From positions 754,221-818,220 of the forward strand of contig CAJNOI010000009.1 of assembly GCA_905250115.1 (NCBI GenBank): a stretch of DNA of 64,000 bases, written 5' to 3'. A model generated the notes under the pieces. That model was given only the letters and a program-made list of their open reading frames with translations, was not told where the DNA came from and searched no databases. The DNA comes from Adineta steineri. Taxonomy: Eukaryota; Rotifera; Eurotatoria; Adinetida; Adinetidae. Of the stretch, positions 47,915 through 58,993 are shown piece by piece (the first letter of the stretch is position 1; the number at the start of each line of letters is the position of its first letter). The position numbers were made by a program, and so were the translations under genes.

Positions 47915-50080
47915 TTATGAACTATTTAACAAAGAAGTAAAACGAAATTGTTTTGGAAATGGATCTTTTCTACTAACAACTAATGTTCGAAATTTATATG
48001 ATATATATCCTCTAATCATTCCTTTTTGTATCATATTATTTAATATATCAATAAGTTCATTAATTGTAAAGAAATTTTCTTGTTCAAAACCAAAATTTAA
48101 TAATACTAATAATGTTGGTTCTAATGGAATTCTAGTTGTTTGTTGTTGATCAATTTGATAAACATATGTACGAAATAAATTTCTTATTGTTATTAATTTT
48201 AAATTTTCAATTAAAAAAAATAATCCCGTATCAAATAGAAATTGTTCATATTCATGAATTTTTTCAGTGAATAATTTTAATGAACCTAAACGTATTGGCT
48301 CAATTAAATCAATCAATTGATTTAATTGATATTTTTCAAGTATATCCATTTTTGGTGTTGAACCATGAAGTAATTTAAGTACAACTAAATATAATAATGA
48401 TTGTTGTTTATTTTTAATACTTTGACTTTTGTTTGAATCAAGACAATTAGTAAATACATAATCAAAATGACCAATAGCTGAATTATAATCATGCTTGAGT
48501 AAAAGATGTTTACCAAGAAAATAACGATATGTAAGAACGTAAGAAGAAAATCGATGTTCTTGTTGATCATTTTCTTCTTGCATGTATTGTTTTAATGGAC
48601 GTTCAGCTAGAAAAAGAAATGAATATATGTAAATATTAAAACAAACTTACGAAAGAACCACTCAAGACGTCTAACAGCTTTTGAACTCAAGTTTTATTCA
48701 AAAATAGAGAGCATATAGAATAGAAAAAGTCTGAGAGGATATGGGCGCAAATCGTGATATCAATTTTTTCCTGTAAAATCAAGGGTTCGGATTTTACCGT
48801 AAAACTTTGTTCATATCAAGCCATTAACCAGAGTAGGTCATTCGCCATTGGCGAAAGTTCAGGACCCATTTGATGCAAGTTCAGTAGGTTTTTGCCAACT
48901 GTAATAACACAAGATTAGTGTACGATGCATATGACAAATTAGCCTCATATTATCAGAATAAGCATATTATAGGCTAAACACCTCAATATAATTACCAGGA
49001 GCTGTGTTTATATGCATGGATACTTCAAAAATTCTGAAACTTTGATTTTATGAGAAGAATTCTAGTAAGAAGTCGATATCCTCTTAGACTCTTTCTAGTT
49101 TATCTACTCCCTACTTACGAATAAAATTTCGGCGCAAAAGCTTTTCGACCCATCAGATGGCTTTCTCGTTAGACTGAATAAGCACAGAAAAAATAAATAA
49201 ATGTGATGCATCTATTATCAGATATTGTCTTTTATTCAGTGAAAATATTTCAGAAGACATGTAAACACTTCTCGTCGGAGTTTAATTACTGACTAGATTT
49301 TATATAATTACTAATAAATCATTCTATATCTGGGAAGAATGTATAAAACTTTGAGAATGTTTCTCATCAATCAAGATAATACTAACCTTTTGAAATAAAA
49401 TAAGTACATAAATTAAATTTATGTAAAGCATAATATGTTTTTAACATTTGATTAACAATAATAAAAACGCCAACTTTTCTTATTTTACTTGTTGGCGAAA
49501 AGCTTTGTAAAACTTTCATAGCTTTTTGTGATAATTGAGTATTACATGTTTGTATTGTACTATTTGAATTCATAGTATCCGATGTTTCATTATCATCATT
49601 ATTTAAATCATCAGTACCAAGTAAAGCAAGTAAACGTAATTCATGTGCATGACGATTAAATACTGGTAATAACCATGCTGGTTCATCATCATTTATTGTT
49701 GGATTTATTTGATCTATTTCATGATCTTCATCAGGTAATGTTGTAGGCATTCGACTTGAATATTCATTTAATATCGCCATAAGACATGAGAATTTTTTTG
49801 ATTGATGACGAAAAGCTCGATCAATATCATTAAAATGTAAATAACGACAAACAGCCCAATGATGTCGACTTAATTGTTTCCAAAGTAAATCATTATCATT
49901 TGGTAATTGTTGATCAAGATTTGGTTCATTATTATCATTAAAATCCAAATCATCAATTTTATACATACGTGTTACATTGAGTAATTCATCAAGTAAATAA
50001 CTATCATGTTGTTTAACTGTATCAAGAATCGAATCAATAAAATCTGATTGATTTCGACAATAGATAAAATCATCAGCCAT
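47915..50080 (-). CDS. PCID2: PCI-domain protein 2 (TREX-2 subunit)
   Basis: Nuclear mRNA export and genome stability factor (Thp1 homologue). Two exons, 50080-49387 and 48606-47915, join with phase 1 across a 780-bp intron to 461 residues; human has 399, and the extra length is an acidic N-terminal insertion (NDDNETSDTMNS region). After FIIVNQMLKTYYALHKFNLC comes the PCI domain: LTYRYFLGKHLLLKHDY, MDILEKYQLNQ, LKLITIRNLFRTYVYQ, and the winged-helix end MIRGYISYKFRTLVVSRKDPFP, all well aligned to PCID2. The start is 21 bp from the GTPBP10 stop, suggesting co-transcription. Confidence 0.92.
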
Positions 50081-50101
50081 ATTCGTTTTCTTTATTATTA
50101 T

Positions 50102-51712
50102 CTAGAATGATGATGAAAATTTAATTTTTGTATTGTTCCTATCTGAATGTTCATCAAGTGAACGTCTTAATAAAGAACATAAATGATCACAATTGGTACC
50201 ATATTTACCAGCTATTTCAACAATATGTTCAAAATGAAAAAAATTCTTTGGACACCATTTTTCTTCATAATCATTTTTTAGAATTTCTTTATAATTATTT
50301 AATGAATAATAGAATTCATTTAATTTTGTTTTATCTTCTAATTGATCAATTTTATTGATTGCAAGTATAGCAGGTTTATGAAGTAATGATGGTTCGTATA
50401 ATTCAAGTTCTTTAGTTAAAAATACAATTGAATCAAATGCAGATCGTAATGGTGAACGAATTTCTAATTGAAATCCATTAATATCAATTACAAATAGAAG
50501 AATTTTTGAACGTAATGTATGTTTAAGAAAACGAGAACCAAGTCCCATTTTAATATGTGATCCTTCGATAAGACCAGGTAAATCAGCTATACTAAATGAA
50601 CAACCATCATCAAATACAACAGTACCTATTTGAGGATGAAGGGTAGTGAATGGAACTGGTGAAATAGCTGGTTGTGTACGAGAAAGCATTGAAAGAAGTG
50701 TGGATTTACCAGCATTTGGATAACCAACGAAACTAAAATAGAAATCAATAGATTAGTTTAAACTTCTATTTCGAGAGTGGGTGTATAGGTATGGCCTACC
50801 TTTCTCCGAACTTTTGTTTTCCGAATTACTTGATATATTCGATCTTATCATCAAGAGAGTTAGTCACATAGCTTCCGAATAAAATATGTATAAGCGTTAG
50901 GGAATATAATTAGCCTCTGAATAAATACTCCCTCTTGATAATTTCCTTCTGTATACTGAAAAGATTAGCGTCCTTGATGACTATGAAATTTCCTCTTCTC
51001 TCTATTCAAATTTATAATAAGATAATCATATCAAACACGGTTCATAGCATCAAATTGTAGATACTGATTAAATATACAGCAAGAATTTTATTACCTCCTC
51101 CTTCTTTCTTTCTTATCTTTTCTATACACTTGAAATGTAAAACGGCATAGAATTTTTATTAAAATTCCAAAATTGTATAAGAAACCATTTATATATCTGA
51201 CTCAAATAACTAATAATAATATTTTTTACTAACCCAACGTCTGCTAATAATTTTAAATCAAAATTCACCATAGCTGTTTCACCTGGTTGTCCCTGAAAAA
51301 ATGTTTTATAATTTCCACCTTCACCACCATGTGCTACAATACATTCATCATCAATATCATTGATTTCATCAATTAATTCTCCATTATCACGTAAAATTTG
51401 TATACCTAATGGTACATGAATTGTTAAATTTTCGCCGGACATTGCATTTAAACGCATTTTTTGACTATTGTTACCATCCGGTGCAAGATAACGTTTAGTT
51501 AAATTTTTTTCATAAACATTTTTCAATGTTAAATGACGTTTACCACGTACAAGAACATTTCCACCTTGTCCTCCAATTCCACCATATTTTTTTAAACCAG
51601 TTCCACCTCGACCGCCACGGACATAAACACGAAGTTTATCTATAAATGGTAAATTTAAATGGCGACCCAGATCTTGTTCAGTTATTTTATATAAACAACG
51701 TGTTAAAAACAT
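50102..51712 (-). CDS. GTPBP10: Obg-family mitochondrial GTPase GTPBP10
   Basis: GTPase for mitochondrial large-subunit ribosome assembly. Exons 51712-51234 and 50732-50102 give 369 residues (human 387). The N-terminal Obg fold shows its glycine-rich pattern (VRGGRGGTGLKKYGGIGGQG, near 31-50). The G domain follows: G1 GYPNAGKST (near 162), G3 DLPG, and G4 NKID. The N-terminus is basic, consistent with a mitochondrial presequence. The 501-bp intron contains a short telomere-like motif (50774-50806). The stop codon is part of TTCTAG, a possible splice acceptor for the next gene, 21 bp downstream. Confidence 0.93.
50774..50806. repeat. Short telomere-like motif in the GTPBP10 intron
   Basis: GAGAGTGGGTGTATAGGTAT then GGCCTACC. 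It is the only such motif I see in the conserved 28.6-58 kb block, with a weak C-rich partner. Confidence 0.35.
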
Positions 51713-52409
51713 TTTTATCTACAAAACTAAATGATGAATCATTAAAAATAGAAAGAAAATAATTATTGATTCGATTAACGAAAGAATATTTTTCTCTCTT
51801 ACTTGAATATAAATTATTATTTAACGTTAATAAATTTTTTTCGTATTACATCTGTAATATGAAAATCCATTTGTATTTGAAGAAATAGATAAGGTACTTT
51901 AGAATATATAAATGTGATTCATAATTTTATTGAATTTATATAAGATATGTCCTAGAGGACAAAATACTTGAAGATTTTACACCATTAAAATCATTTATAT
52001 AATATATTAGGCAGTATGTCGAAAGAAGTATCCATGTTTTAAATAAAAAATTATGAATAATAGTAATAAGTAAGAAAGATTAAAATTTTGTCGAGAAAAT
52101 GAAGATAGGAGAATAAAGAAACCCAATAAAAAAATGAGTGTAGGTGTTGATTGTTCACTAGTGACATCATTTAAACTATTATGAAATTAGAAAATTTTTC
52201 GTAAAAAATCAAATTAGCTATATTTTCATTTTTACTAGAAATGAAAACATTACTTTTCTTATGTATAGATTGTCTCTTATCATGTGTTGTATTTCTTAAT
52301 TCAGTCAATATAATCCTTGCTAGTCACGCCTTCATAAATTCTTCTTAAGCATCGTAATACTAGAAGCGTGCCGAAAGCAAGAATGGGCGTTACATTAATA
52401 AATTCCAAA
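51713..52409. other. Upstream region of GTPBP10
   Basis: AT-rich, with no gene. TTTTGTAG lies 6 nt before the GTPBP10 ATG (a possible trans-splice acceptor). Confidence 0.4.
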
Positions 52410-52450
52410 AGCAGAGGAGTGTCACGTCCCATCGCGGATACGCCTCTGCT
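52410..52450. repeat. GC-rich inverted repeat
   Basis: AGCAGAGG (52410-52417) and CCTCTGCT (52443-52450) are perfect 8-bp arms, extended by GT/AC with one mismatch, around a GC-rich loop (GTCACGTCCCATCGCGGATA). It is isolated in AT-rich sequence. It could be a structured RNA end, a protein-binding site or a small transposon remnant. Confidence 0.5.
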
Positions 52451-52695
52451 ACCTGTTTTTTATGTTACTGGTTGTGTATAATTCATTGCCATGTTATTAT
52501 GTTAGTAGAGATTTAAGAGTGTTTAAAACAAATTATAAGACTTGAACTAGATAGGAATTGTTTCGTATGATTTGTACTTTTTCTTTATAATTTTAGCTAT
52601 CCGTACGTTAAAAAAACATACTAAATGTTCATGCAATTGTAAAGTAGATTATTCTATCTTCTAGATTTATTTAAAAAAATCAAAAAAATATAATC

Positions 52696-54366
52696 TTAAT
52701 TTTGACTCAACCATACATGTAAAGCATATTGACATTCCCATATTGATGAAACTTCTTTTAAAACAGATAAATAATCAATACAATCTTGATGATGAAACAT
52801 GAAATTTTGTGGATATTCAAATGTAACACTTTTTAAATATTTAACATTATCAATAATATATTTCATATCATCACTATTTTTTACTCGAATATGTAAATGT
52901 TTTATATTTGAAGTTAATATTAAACATACTGTTTCCATATTTGTTGTACAATTATTTGGAGCTAAATAATCAAATAAAGCTAATGTATGAATATTAACTG
53001 CATATTTAAGTAATTTATTTGTACCGGAAATAATACTTGGCATATATTCATGAGAAAAATGAACAGATAATGAAAGTTTAACAAGATTTAGAAGATTAAT
53101 TGTTGTTGAAAGAAATGTTAACGAATCTTTTGGCCATTCACCATTAATTCCAATAATTAATTCATTAGTATTTTGAAATAATAAAGAATTTTCATTATTA
53201 TTTATAATTTGACTTAAATCTAAATCTAATTGTTTAATATTATTCATTATTATTGAATTCTTATCTTTCAGTAGAAAATTTGAAGCCGAAACTTTATTTA
53301 AATTTGAATAATATTCAAAATGATTATGACATATGGGTATTGAATAAAGTATAAGTTTATGTAAATAAATAATATAATCACATATAACAAAACATTGTTT
53401 ATCATTAAGCCAAAACGGTGTTTGAAAAAATGAAGTTATTTGTTCAATATTATTTGTATCAAAATGAACATCAGTTAAAACTGAAATAAAAAATTCAAAT
53501 TTATTTAATAATGGTAATTTATCTAGAAAAATTTGTTCCCATCGATAACCATCAAATGTTGAATTAAATAAACTTCCATGACCAATTAATTTCAGATGAA
53601 TAAGTTCTGGTATTAATGAAAGACATTGTTCAATTTTAGACATTTCGATACGACCATTGATACATGTTAAAGATTTTAATTGAAGAAATTTTAGATCTGT
53701 TGGAACATATTCACTATTATCATCAATATTAAAATCTTTTAAAATCATTGTTTGTAAACAAGGACAATGTTGAAGAATAATATAGAATTGTTTGATTGTT
53801 ATACTATTTCGAATTCGAAGATAATTTATAGTAGAATTAATAGACCATTGAAATTCAGTCATATCTTTTGGCCACATATTTAAATCAAGTTGTTGAAATG
53901 AATGATCATTTATAGTTGATGATAGAAGATTTAATGAAGTATTTTTACGAATATTTAATGTTTGTAAATCAATTGAGAAAGAAATTAATGATGATAAATG
54001 AATAATAGAATTTAAAAATAGTTTTAAATCATTATCTTCAATTTGAATGAGTTTTAATGAACGTAATCGATTAAACTGAGTAAGATTAAATAATGAAAGA
54101 AATAATGGTATTTGACCATGAGTTTTATCTTTATTCGATAATGTTAATGAAATAACTTGTTCAAATGGAATCATTCGACAGATAATATTAAAATTTGATT
54201 TTGATATTGATTCAAAATTAAAATCATAATTATTATAAGAATTTACAATCGAATAGAATCGTTTACAAACAGAACGAAATGAAAAGAAAATTGTTTCAAT
54301 ATCAAGATAATCAATAATATGATAAAGAATTTCAATAGGTAATGTATTAAGATATACAGTAGACAT
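52696..54366 (-). CDS. F-box protein with LRR-like repeats
   Basis: 556 residues in one exon. The N-terminal F-box (LNTLPIEILYHIIDYLDIETIFFSFRSVCKRF region, about residues 6-40) would bind Skp1 in an SCF ubiquitin ligase. The rest is a series of irregular leucine-rich segments (for example LTLSNKDKTHG, LRSLKLIQIEDNDLKLFL, LKSVTFEYP) that likely form the substrate-binding solenoid. The codons are strongly A/T-biased and Asn-rich. The gene is intronless, unlike its neighbours, which fits a lineage-expanded family of bdelloid F-box genes (inference). The substrate is unknown. Confidence 0.85.
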   Translation of the reverse strand: MSTVYLNTLPIEILYHIIDYLDIETIFFSFRSVCKRFYSIVNSYNNYDFNFESISKSNFNIICRMIPFEQVISLTLSNKDKTHGQIPLFLSLFNLTQFNRLRSLKLIQIEDNDLKLFLNSIIHLSSLISFSIDLQTLNIRKNTSLNLLSSTINDHSFQQLDLNMWPKDMTEFQWSINSTINYLRIRNSITIKQFYIILQHCPCLQTMILKDFNIDDNSEYVPTDLKFLQLKSLTCINGRIEMSKIEQCLSLIPELIHLKLIGHGSLFNSTFDGYRWEQIFLDKLPLLNKFEFFISVLTDVHFDTNNIEQITSFFQTPFWLNDKQCFVICDYIIYLHKLILYSIPICHNHFEYYSNLNKVSASNFLLKDKNSIIMNNIKQLDLDLSQIINNNENSLLFQNTNELIIGINGEWPKDSLTFLSTTINLLNLVKLSLSVHFSHEYMPSIISGTNKLLKYAVNIHTLALFDYLAPNNCTTNMETVCLILTSNIKHLHIRVKNSDDMKYIIDNVKYLKSVTFEYPQNFMFHHQDCIDYLSVLKEVSSIWECQYALHVWLSQN

Positions 54367-55438
54367 ATCAGTATGAAATAAAAAACAATAGTAAAATAAA
54401 TATTTTAGATCGAAACGAATTTATTTCTTATTTCAATTTTTATAATAATCTATGAGTAATACTATTATTTTTATTGCTTTTCATATGTTATGAATTCAAC
54501 CAATCATATAATTATTAAAGGAACTACTGCTTCGCGCATCGCTAATTTTAATAATCGAGTTATTATCATATTAAAAGTACGAACTGAGGTCGAACTCATG
54601 AAATTCAAATTATAATAAAGGTGACGTCGTCTATCACTCATTAGCATTACATATTACTTAACGAAAATTGTGCATGTCGCACCCACGTATATAAATGCAA
54701 CCTGTAGATTGTCATTTTAAAAGGAATACAAAACAAATCAAGCATTTCAAAAACTTGGTAAAAATAGCAATAGTCAATTATGTTTTTCTAATGACGTTCG
54801 ATGACAGATAAAACTCCGTTAAAAGCATAAGCAATCAGTTAGTTTCACTCATGACGTTAATGATAATGACGTATGTATTTATTTCAAATCCTCCAGTCAC
54901 GTAAAAAACGTTTATCATTCTATACTCTTCTCGTATACCTGATCGAGCGTCATCGAGTGTTTTGCGTCCTATAGAATATTGTATCGCTATTTGTTCGCAG
55001 ATACTTGTTGTGTCTATGAAAGTATAAGTATACTAACTTGATAATTTGAGTGATTTACTTTTTTTTGAATTATATAATCGATATTCCAGTAAGTTGAGAA
55101 AAAAAGGAAGTTGTTTTTTCAGTAATAGCCGTTTGATATGAATAATTCGAAGCCTCCATTCGCCTTTAAATTATTATTCATGATGATAGTCACCATAAAA
55201 AAACTTGACTCTCTTAATATTGAGTATCAATATTATTTATCGAATAGATTCAGTTTTTATTATTCATCACGATTCGATAGAAATATAGAAAAAATGTATA
55301 CAATTGTCGGACGATATATATTAAGTAATAAAATTCTTTAAGAACGTAATAAATATTTTTGAGTTTTACTTGAATATATGTATACTAATAATTTGTTATT
55401 AAATCGAATTTATTTTATTTTAGATAAAATACAGAATA
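54367..55438. other. Divergent intergenic region (F-box gene / ABHD gene)
   Basis: About 1.07 kb between two divergent starts, AT-rich. TTTTATTTTAG at 55413-55423 is an acceptor-like site 15 nt before the ABHD ATG. A short open frame at 55138-55341 has no domain. Confidence 0.4.
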
Positions 55439-57203
55439 ATGTCCACGTATAGTTGTTGGAAATGTTCTGAAAATGGTGATAGTGAACCATCATCTCCATC
55501 ACATGCCATTGATCAAATGATATCATTATCAATGTTTGATTATGCTGATATGAAAAAAGCACTAGCAAATAATGAACCAAGTACTAAATTTCAGAAGTTT
55601 GTATTTTAATAAATCAAACATATAATTTCTATAATTCCTATTGAATTCTTCAGATCATCATATAGCGTATCATCATATAGCCTATTACAATTAAAACGAA
55701 CACGTCGAATAGCTTTTCGAAAGTATGTTATATTTTATTCATATTTAGTTTAGTTATTATCGTAAAGGAAAGTGGCGCTTGAAATATAAAACTTAGTTAG
55801 AAGAAAAAGCACCATCTTTCATTTTAACAAAGTAATTTCAAATGACTACAATGATGAAAGGTATACTAATACAGGTGAACATTAAAATCTTTTAAAGTCG
55901 TATAAATCCCATCAGATATCTAAACTATTAGAGACATGCAAAAATTACGAATTTTAGTTCTCCAAAAAAAGAATAATGAAGTGAATTGAAATGATTTACA
56001 AAAATATTTATTTTAGTCGTTTTTCAACAATCGATTCATTACGACGATTAGCATGGAATAATACCAGTCCAAAACTACTTGAACAAGCTGAAAAACAAGT
56101 ATTTTCAATATTAAAATCTCGATTTAATGGTCGTTATGTACCTGTAGCGAATGATAAGGAAAGAATCTGGACAGTTTATTCAAATTTATCTTTAAACAAT
56201 ACTCCCATTGTTCTTCTTCATGGTTTTGGTGGAGGTGTTGGTTTATGGAGTTTAAATTTCGATCAATTATGTGCAGATCGACCTGTTTATGCTATTGATT
56301 TACCAGGTTTTGGACGTAGTAGCCGACCAATATTTAGTCTTGATCCACATGAAGTTGAAGATCAAATTATTAATATGATCGAAGATTGGAGAAAAGGAAT
56401 GGGATTAAATGAAGAATTTATTCTTCTTGGTCATAGTTTTGGCGGATATATAAGTGCTTCTTATGCATTAAAATATCCAAAATATATAAAACAACTTGTA
56501 TTAATTGATCCATGGGGTTTTGCACGTCGACCTGAAAATATTTGGCAAACAGGTCGTTTCCAACGTGTACCAACATGGATGAGATCATTTTCATCGGTTA
56601 TGATGAAACTTTCACCACTTACTGGACTTCGTGTGGCTGGACCACTTGGTAATCCCATCATTTATAATAAAAAAAATAAACGAAGAGTTTTTCTTTGTTT
56701 TTTTTATAAGGTGTGCCAGTTATAAAATATTTCCGGCCAGATCTTCGGACGAAATTTGAAAAATTATTTGATGATGATCGTATATTAGTATATTTATATC
56801 ATTGTAATGCACAAATACCTACTGGTGAACAAGCATTTCGAACTATCTGTGATTGTTTTGCATGGGCAAAAGGTTCGCAATTGACTTCTTCTTTTTTTCT
56901 GTTATTTAAATATTTTATTTTATTAGAACCAATGGTTGATCGTATTCATTTATTAGATGAACGAACTCCAATATATTTTCTGCATGGCGATCAATCATGG
57001 ATAACAAGTGAATCATCTTTTATTATTCAAGAAAAACGTCAAAATGTTTTTGTTGAAAACATTAAAGGAGCTGGACATCATGTATATATTAAACCATATA
57101 TAATCCTGATAATTTAAAATCCATTTTTTATTTTTAGATTTATGCTGATGCAGCAGTAGAATTTGAAATGTATCTAAAAAGAATTCTACTCAATAAAGAC
57201 TAA
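55439..57203 (+). CDS. Alpha/beta hydrolase, ABHD4/ABHD5 family
   Basis: Six exons (55439-55596, 55654-55722, 56017-56648, 56711-56872, 56927-57081, 57138-57203) join in frame to 413 residues (human ABHD4/5 about 345). The two first exons (MSTYSCWKC..., Ser-rich) are lineage-specific and joined by phase only, so the N-terminus is the least certain part. The core shows the oxyanion region LLHGFGGGVGLW, DLPGFGRSSRP, the nucleophile elbow GHSFGG, IDPWGFARRPE, the AGPLG stretch, and GAGHH near the C-terminus. Vertebrate ABHD5 (CGI-58) has Asn in place of the Ser; here Ser is present, so catalytic activity (ABHD4-type N-acyl phospholipid hydrolase) is expected. It may serve both roles in this lineage. 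Confidence 0.87.
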
Positions 57204-58592
57204 CCTTCTCTTGTATTTGGCAATCTTCTGTGAAAATTACCACTTATTTTTATACATATATATATATTCAAAATAAACATTTTTTTCTCGGTGTTATTAA
57301 TAAATTAAATATACTAATCTTTTGAAATGTATTATATTTAGTTTAAAAGAATAAATAGACTTGAAACGAATGAAATTTATAGTAAGGTGTTAAAAGGATT
57401 CCAGTTCAGTTCATTATCTTGATTCATCATATTGAGAAATAATCAGAAAATCATGTTTTCTGCGACCTAGATGATTAAGCATAATGTCAACAATGTATAT
57501 AGTTGCATTATATCAGCTGTGTTAATGATTAATGCAGAGGAGGAACATTCGATCCTATTTAAATTACCTTTAAATTATGATTTCCTTCCGATAGACATGA
57601 TTTGATGTTTGCAAAACAAAGAAAATTATTAACAGTCTTGTAAAGTATATGTTTTATTCTGTATAACAAGTCATTTTTATCAATTGAAATAAACTGTTGA
57701 TATATACTGTCCTTGTTTTATAATAATAATATTTAATAACCTTGACTAAATGCTTACTATAGATTTCTACTTATCACACCATGTCAACTTATTTATTTAA
57801 TTTCTACTCATTCATTAAAAATAAATATCACAAATATGCAGTATTTACTAGATGTCAATAGGCTTTTAGTTTCATCGAGAAAACGGAAACGTAGGTGAGG
57901 AAAGGAATAAATACTAATTTGTTATTGTAGTATATAAAAAAAATCAGAGACATAATATTTATCTTGTTATTCATGAAAAATACATCACGTAAATGCTCAT
58001 AGAGAGAGAGAAACTTTTTAATCTTGTTGAGTATATAAAGTAATGCTAAATATTTTCTTTGACCCAATAATTTTTCCACATTTCAGATATAATCCAAGAA
58101 TTCTTTATCACTCCTGTAAGTAAGCATGTACCGACAAACTAATAGATTATTTTATCATCTGAGTCATACACATTTATATTAATAGACACAAAAACTAGAT
58201 CAGTTTTTATTTCAAATAATTACAATTAGTTCTTATACTAACACGACTAATGAAAAATATATCGCTATTCTAATTTTAATTTAACATAAGAAGAAAATTC
58301 GTTTTTTTAATCATCAATAGGGTTTATATAAATATATTATTTCGAGTGTTCTGATTTCAATCTCGTTTTGTTTATGCTGTTCAAGGTCAAAAACATGATT
58401 TTTTTTCTACGTCTGCTTTAATATATGATTAAGACACCCACGAAAACAGTGATTTTTGAGAAAAAAAAGTTTCACTGCTTGTGATTTTTTGTTTGTTGAC
58501 AACACTTATGAGTCTTCCATTATTCGTCAAGCAGCTATCAACGAAATTGTACATAAGCCACTTTTTTCTTTCATTTTAGCGTTAGAAAAAAA
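57204..58592. other. Intergenic, nothing recognised
   Basis: AT-rich. AATAAA signals at about 57272 suit the ABHD gene end. Short open frames lack domains. An acceptor-like TCATTTTAG ends at 58579, 13 nt before the next ATG. Confidence 0.4.
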
Positions 58593-58993
58593 ATGTCTAA
58601 ATTCAATCTTATATCATTTGTTATTTGCGTGTATTTCATTGTTCTCCAGTTAACTATCATCGAATGTCGACCACGTACACAAAAAATAGTTGTACATGGT
58701 CATGAATGGACAGTACCAAATGAACCAGGCTGGAAAGAAAGTAATAATTCTTTACCATTATATTTTTAACATTTCTTTCATACTTTTTTTTTCTGTTTTC
58801 AGTTTTAGACGAAGCTGAACCTATTCGTCGTAAATACTTAACAGATTGTGCATCAAGTCGTGAATGTCGTTTGGCTGCAGAACGATTGCGAGATATATTT
58901 TTAAAATATCCTGTTTCAGCAAAATATTATGATGACTTTCTAGATAGTGACTATCGTTCAAGTGACATTGATTCGATTTTCAAATGGGGTTGA
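58593..58993 (+). CDS. Small secreted peptide, unknown family
   Basis: Two exons (58593-58740, 58803-58993; phase 1) give 112 residues. An N-terminal signal peptide (MSKFNLISFVICVYFIVLQL, cleavage near residue 25) is followed by a short conserved-looking core HGHEWTVPNEPGW and a mainly helical, charged region with two Cys (DCASSRECRLAAERLRDIF). The tail is acidic (DDFLDSDYRSSDIDSIF). Possible basic processing sites are few (IRRK near residue 57), so a neuropeptide or hormone-like precursor is possible but unproven. A 62-nt intron with clean GT/AG supports a real gene. I do not recognise the family. Confidence 0.6.

Noticed and set aside
55439..55722. MSTYSCWKC exons as an independent gene
   Set aside because: No stop follows in frame before a good donor, and phases join them to the ABHD core; kept as its N-terminus with lower certainty.
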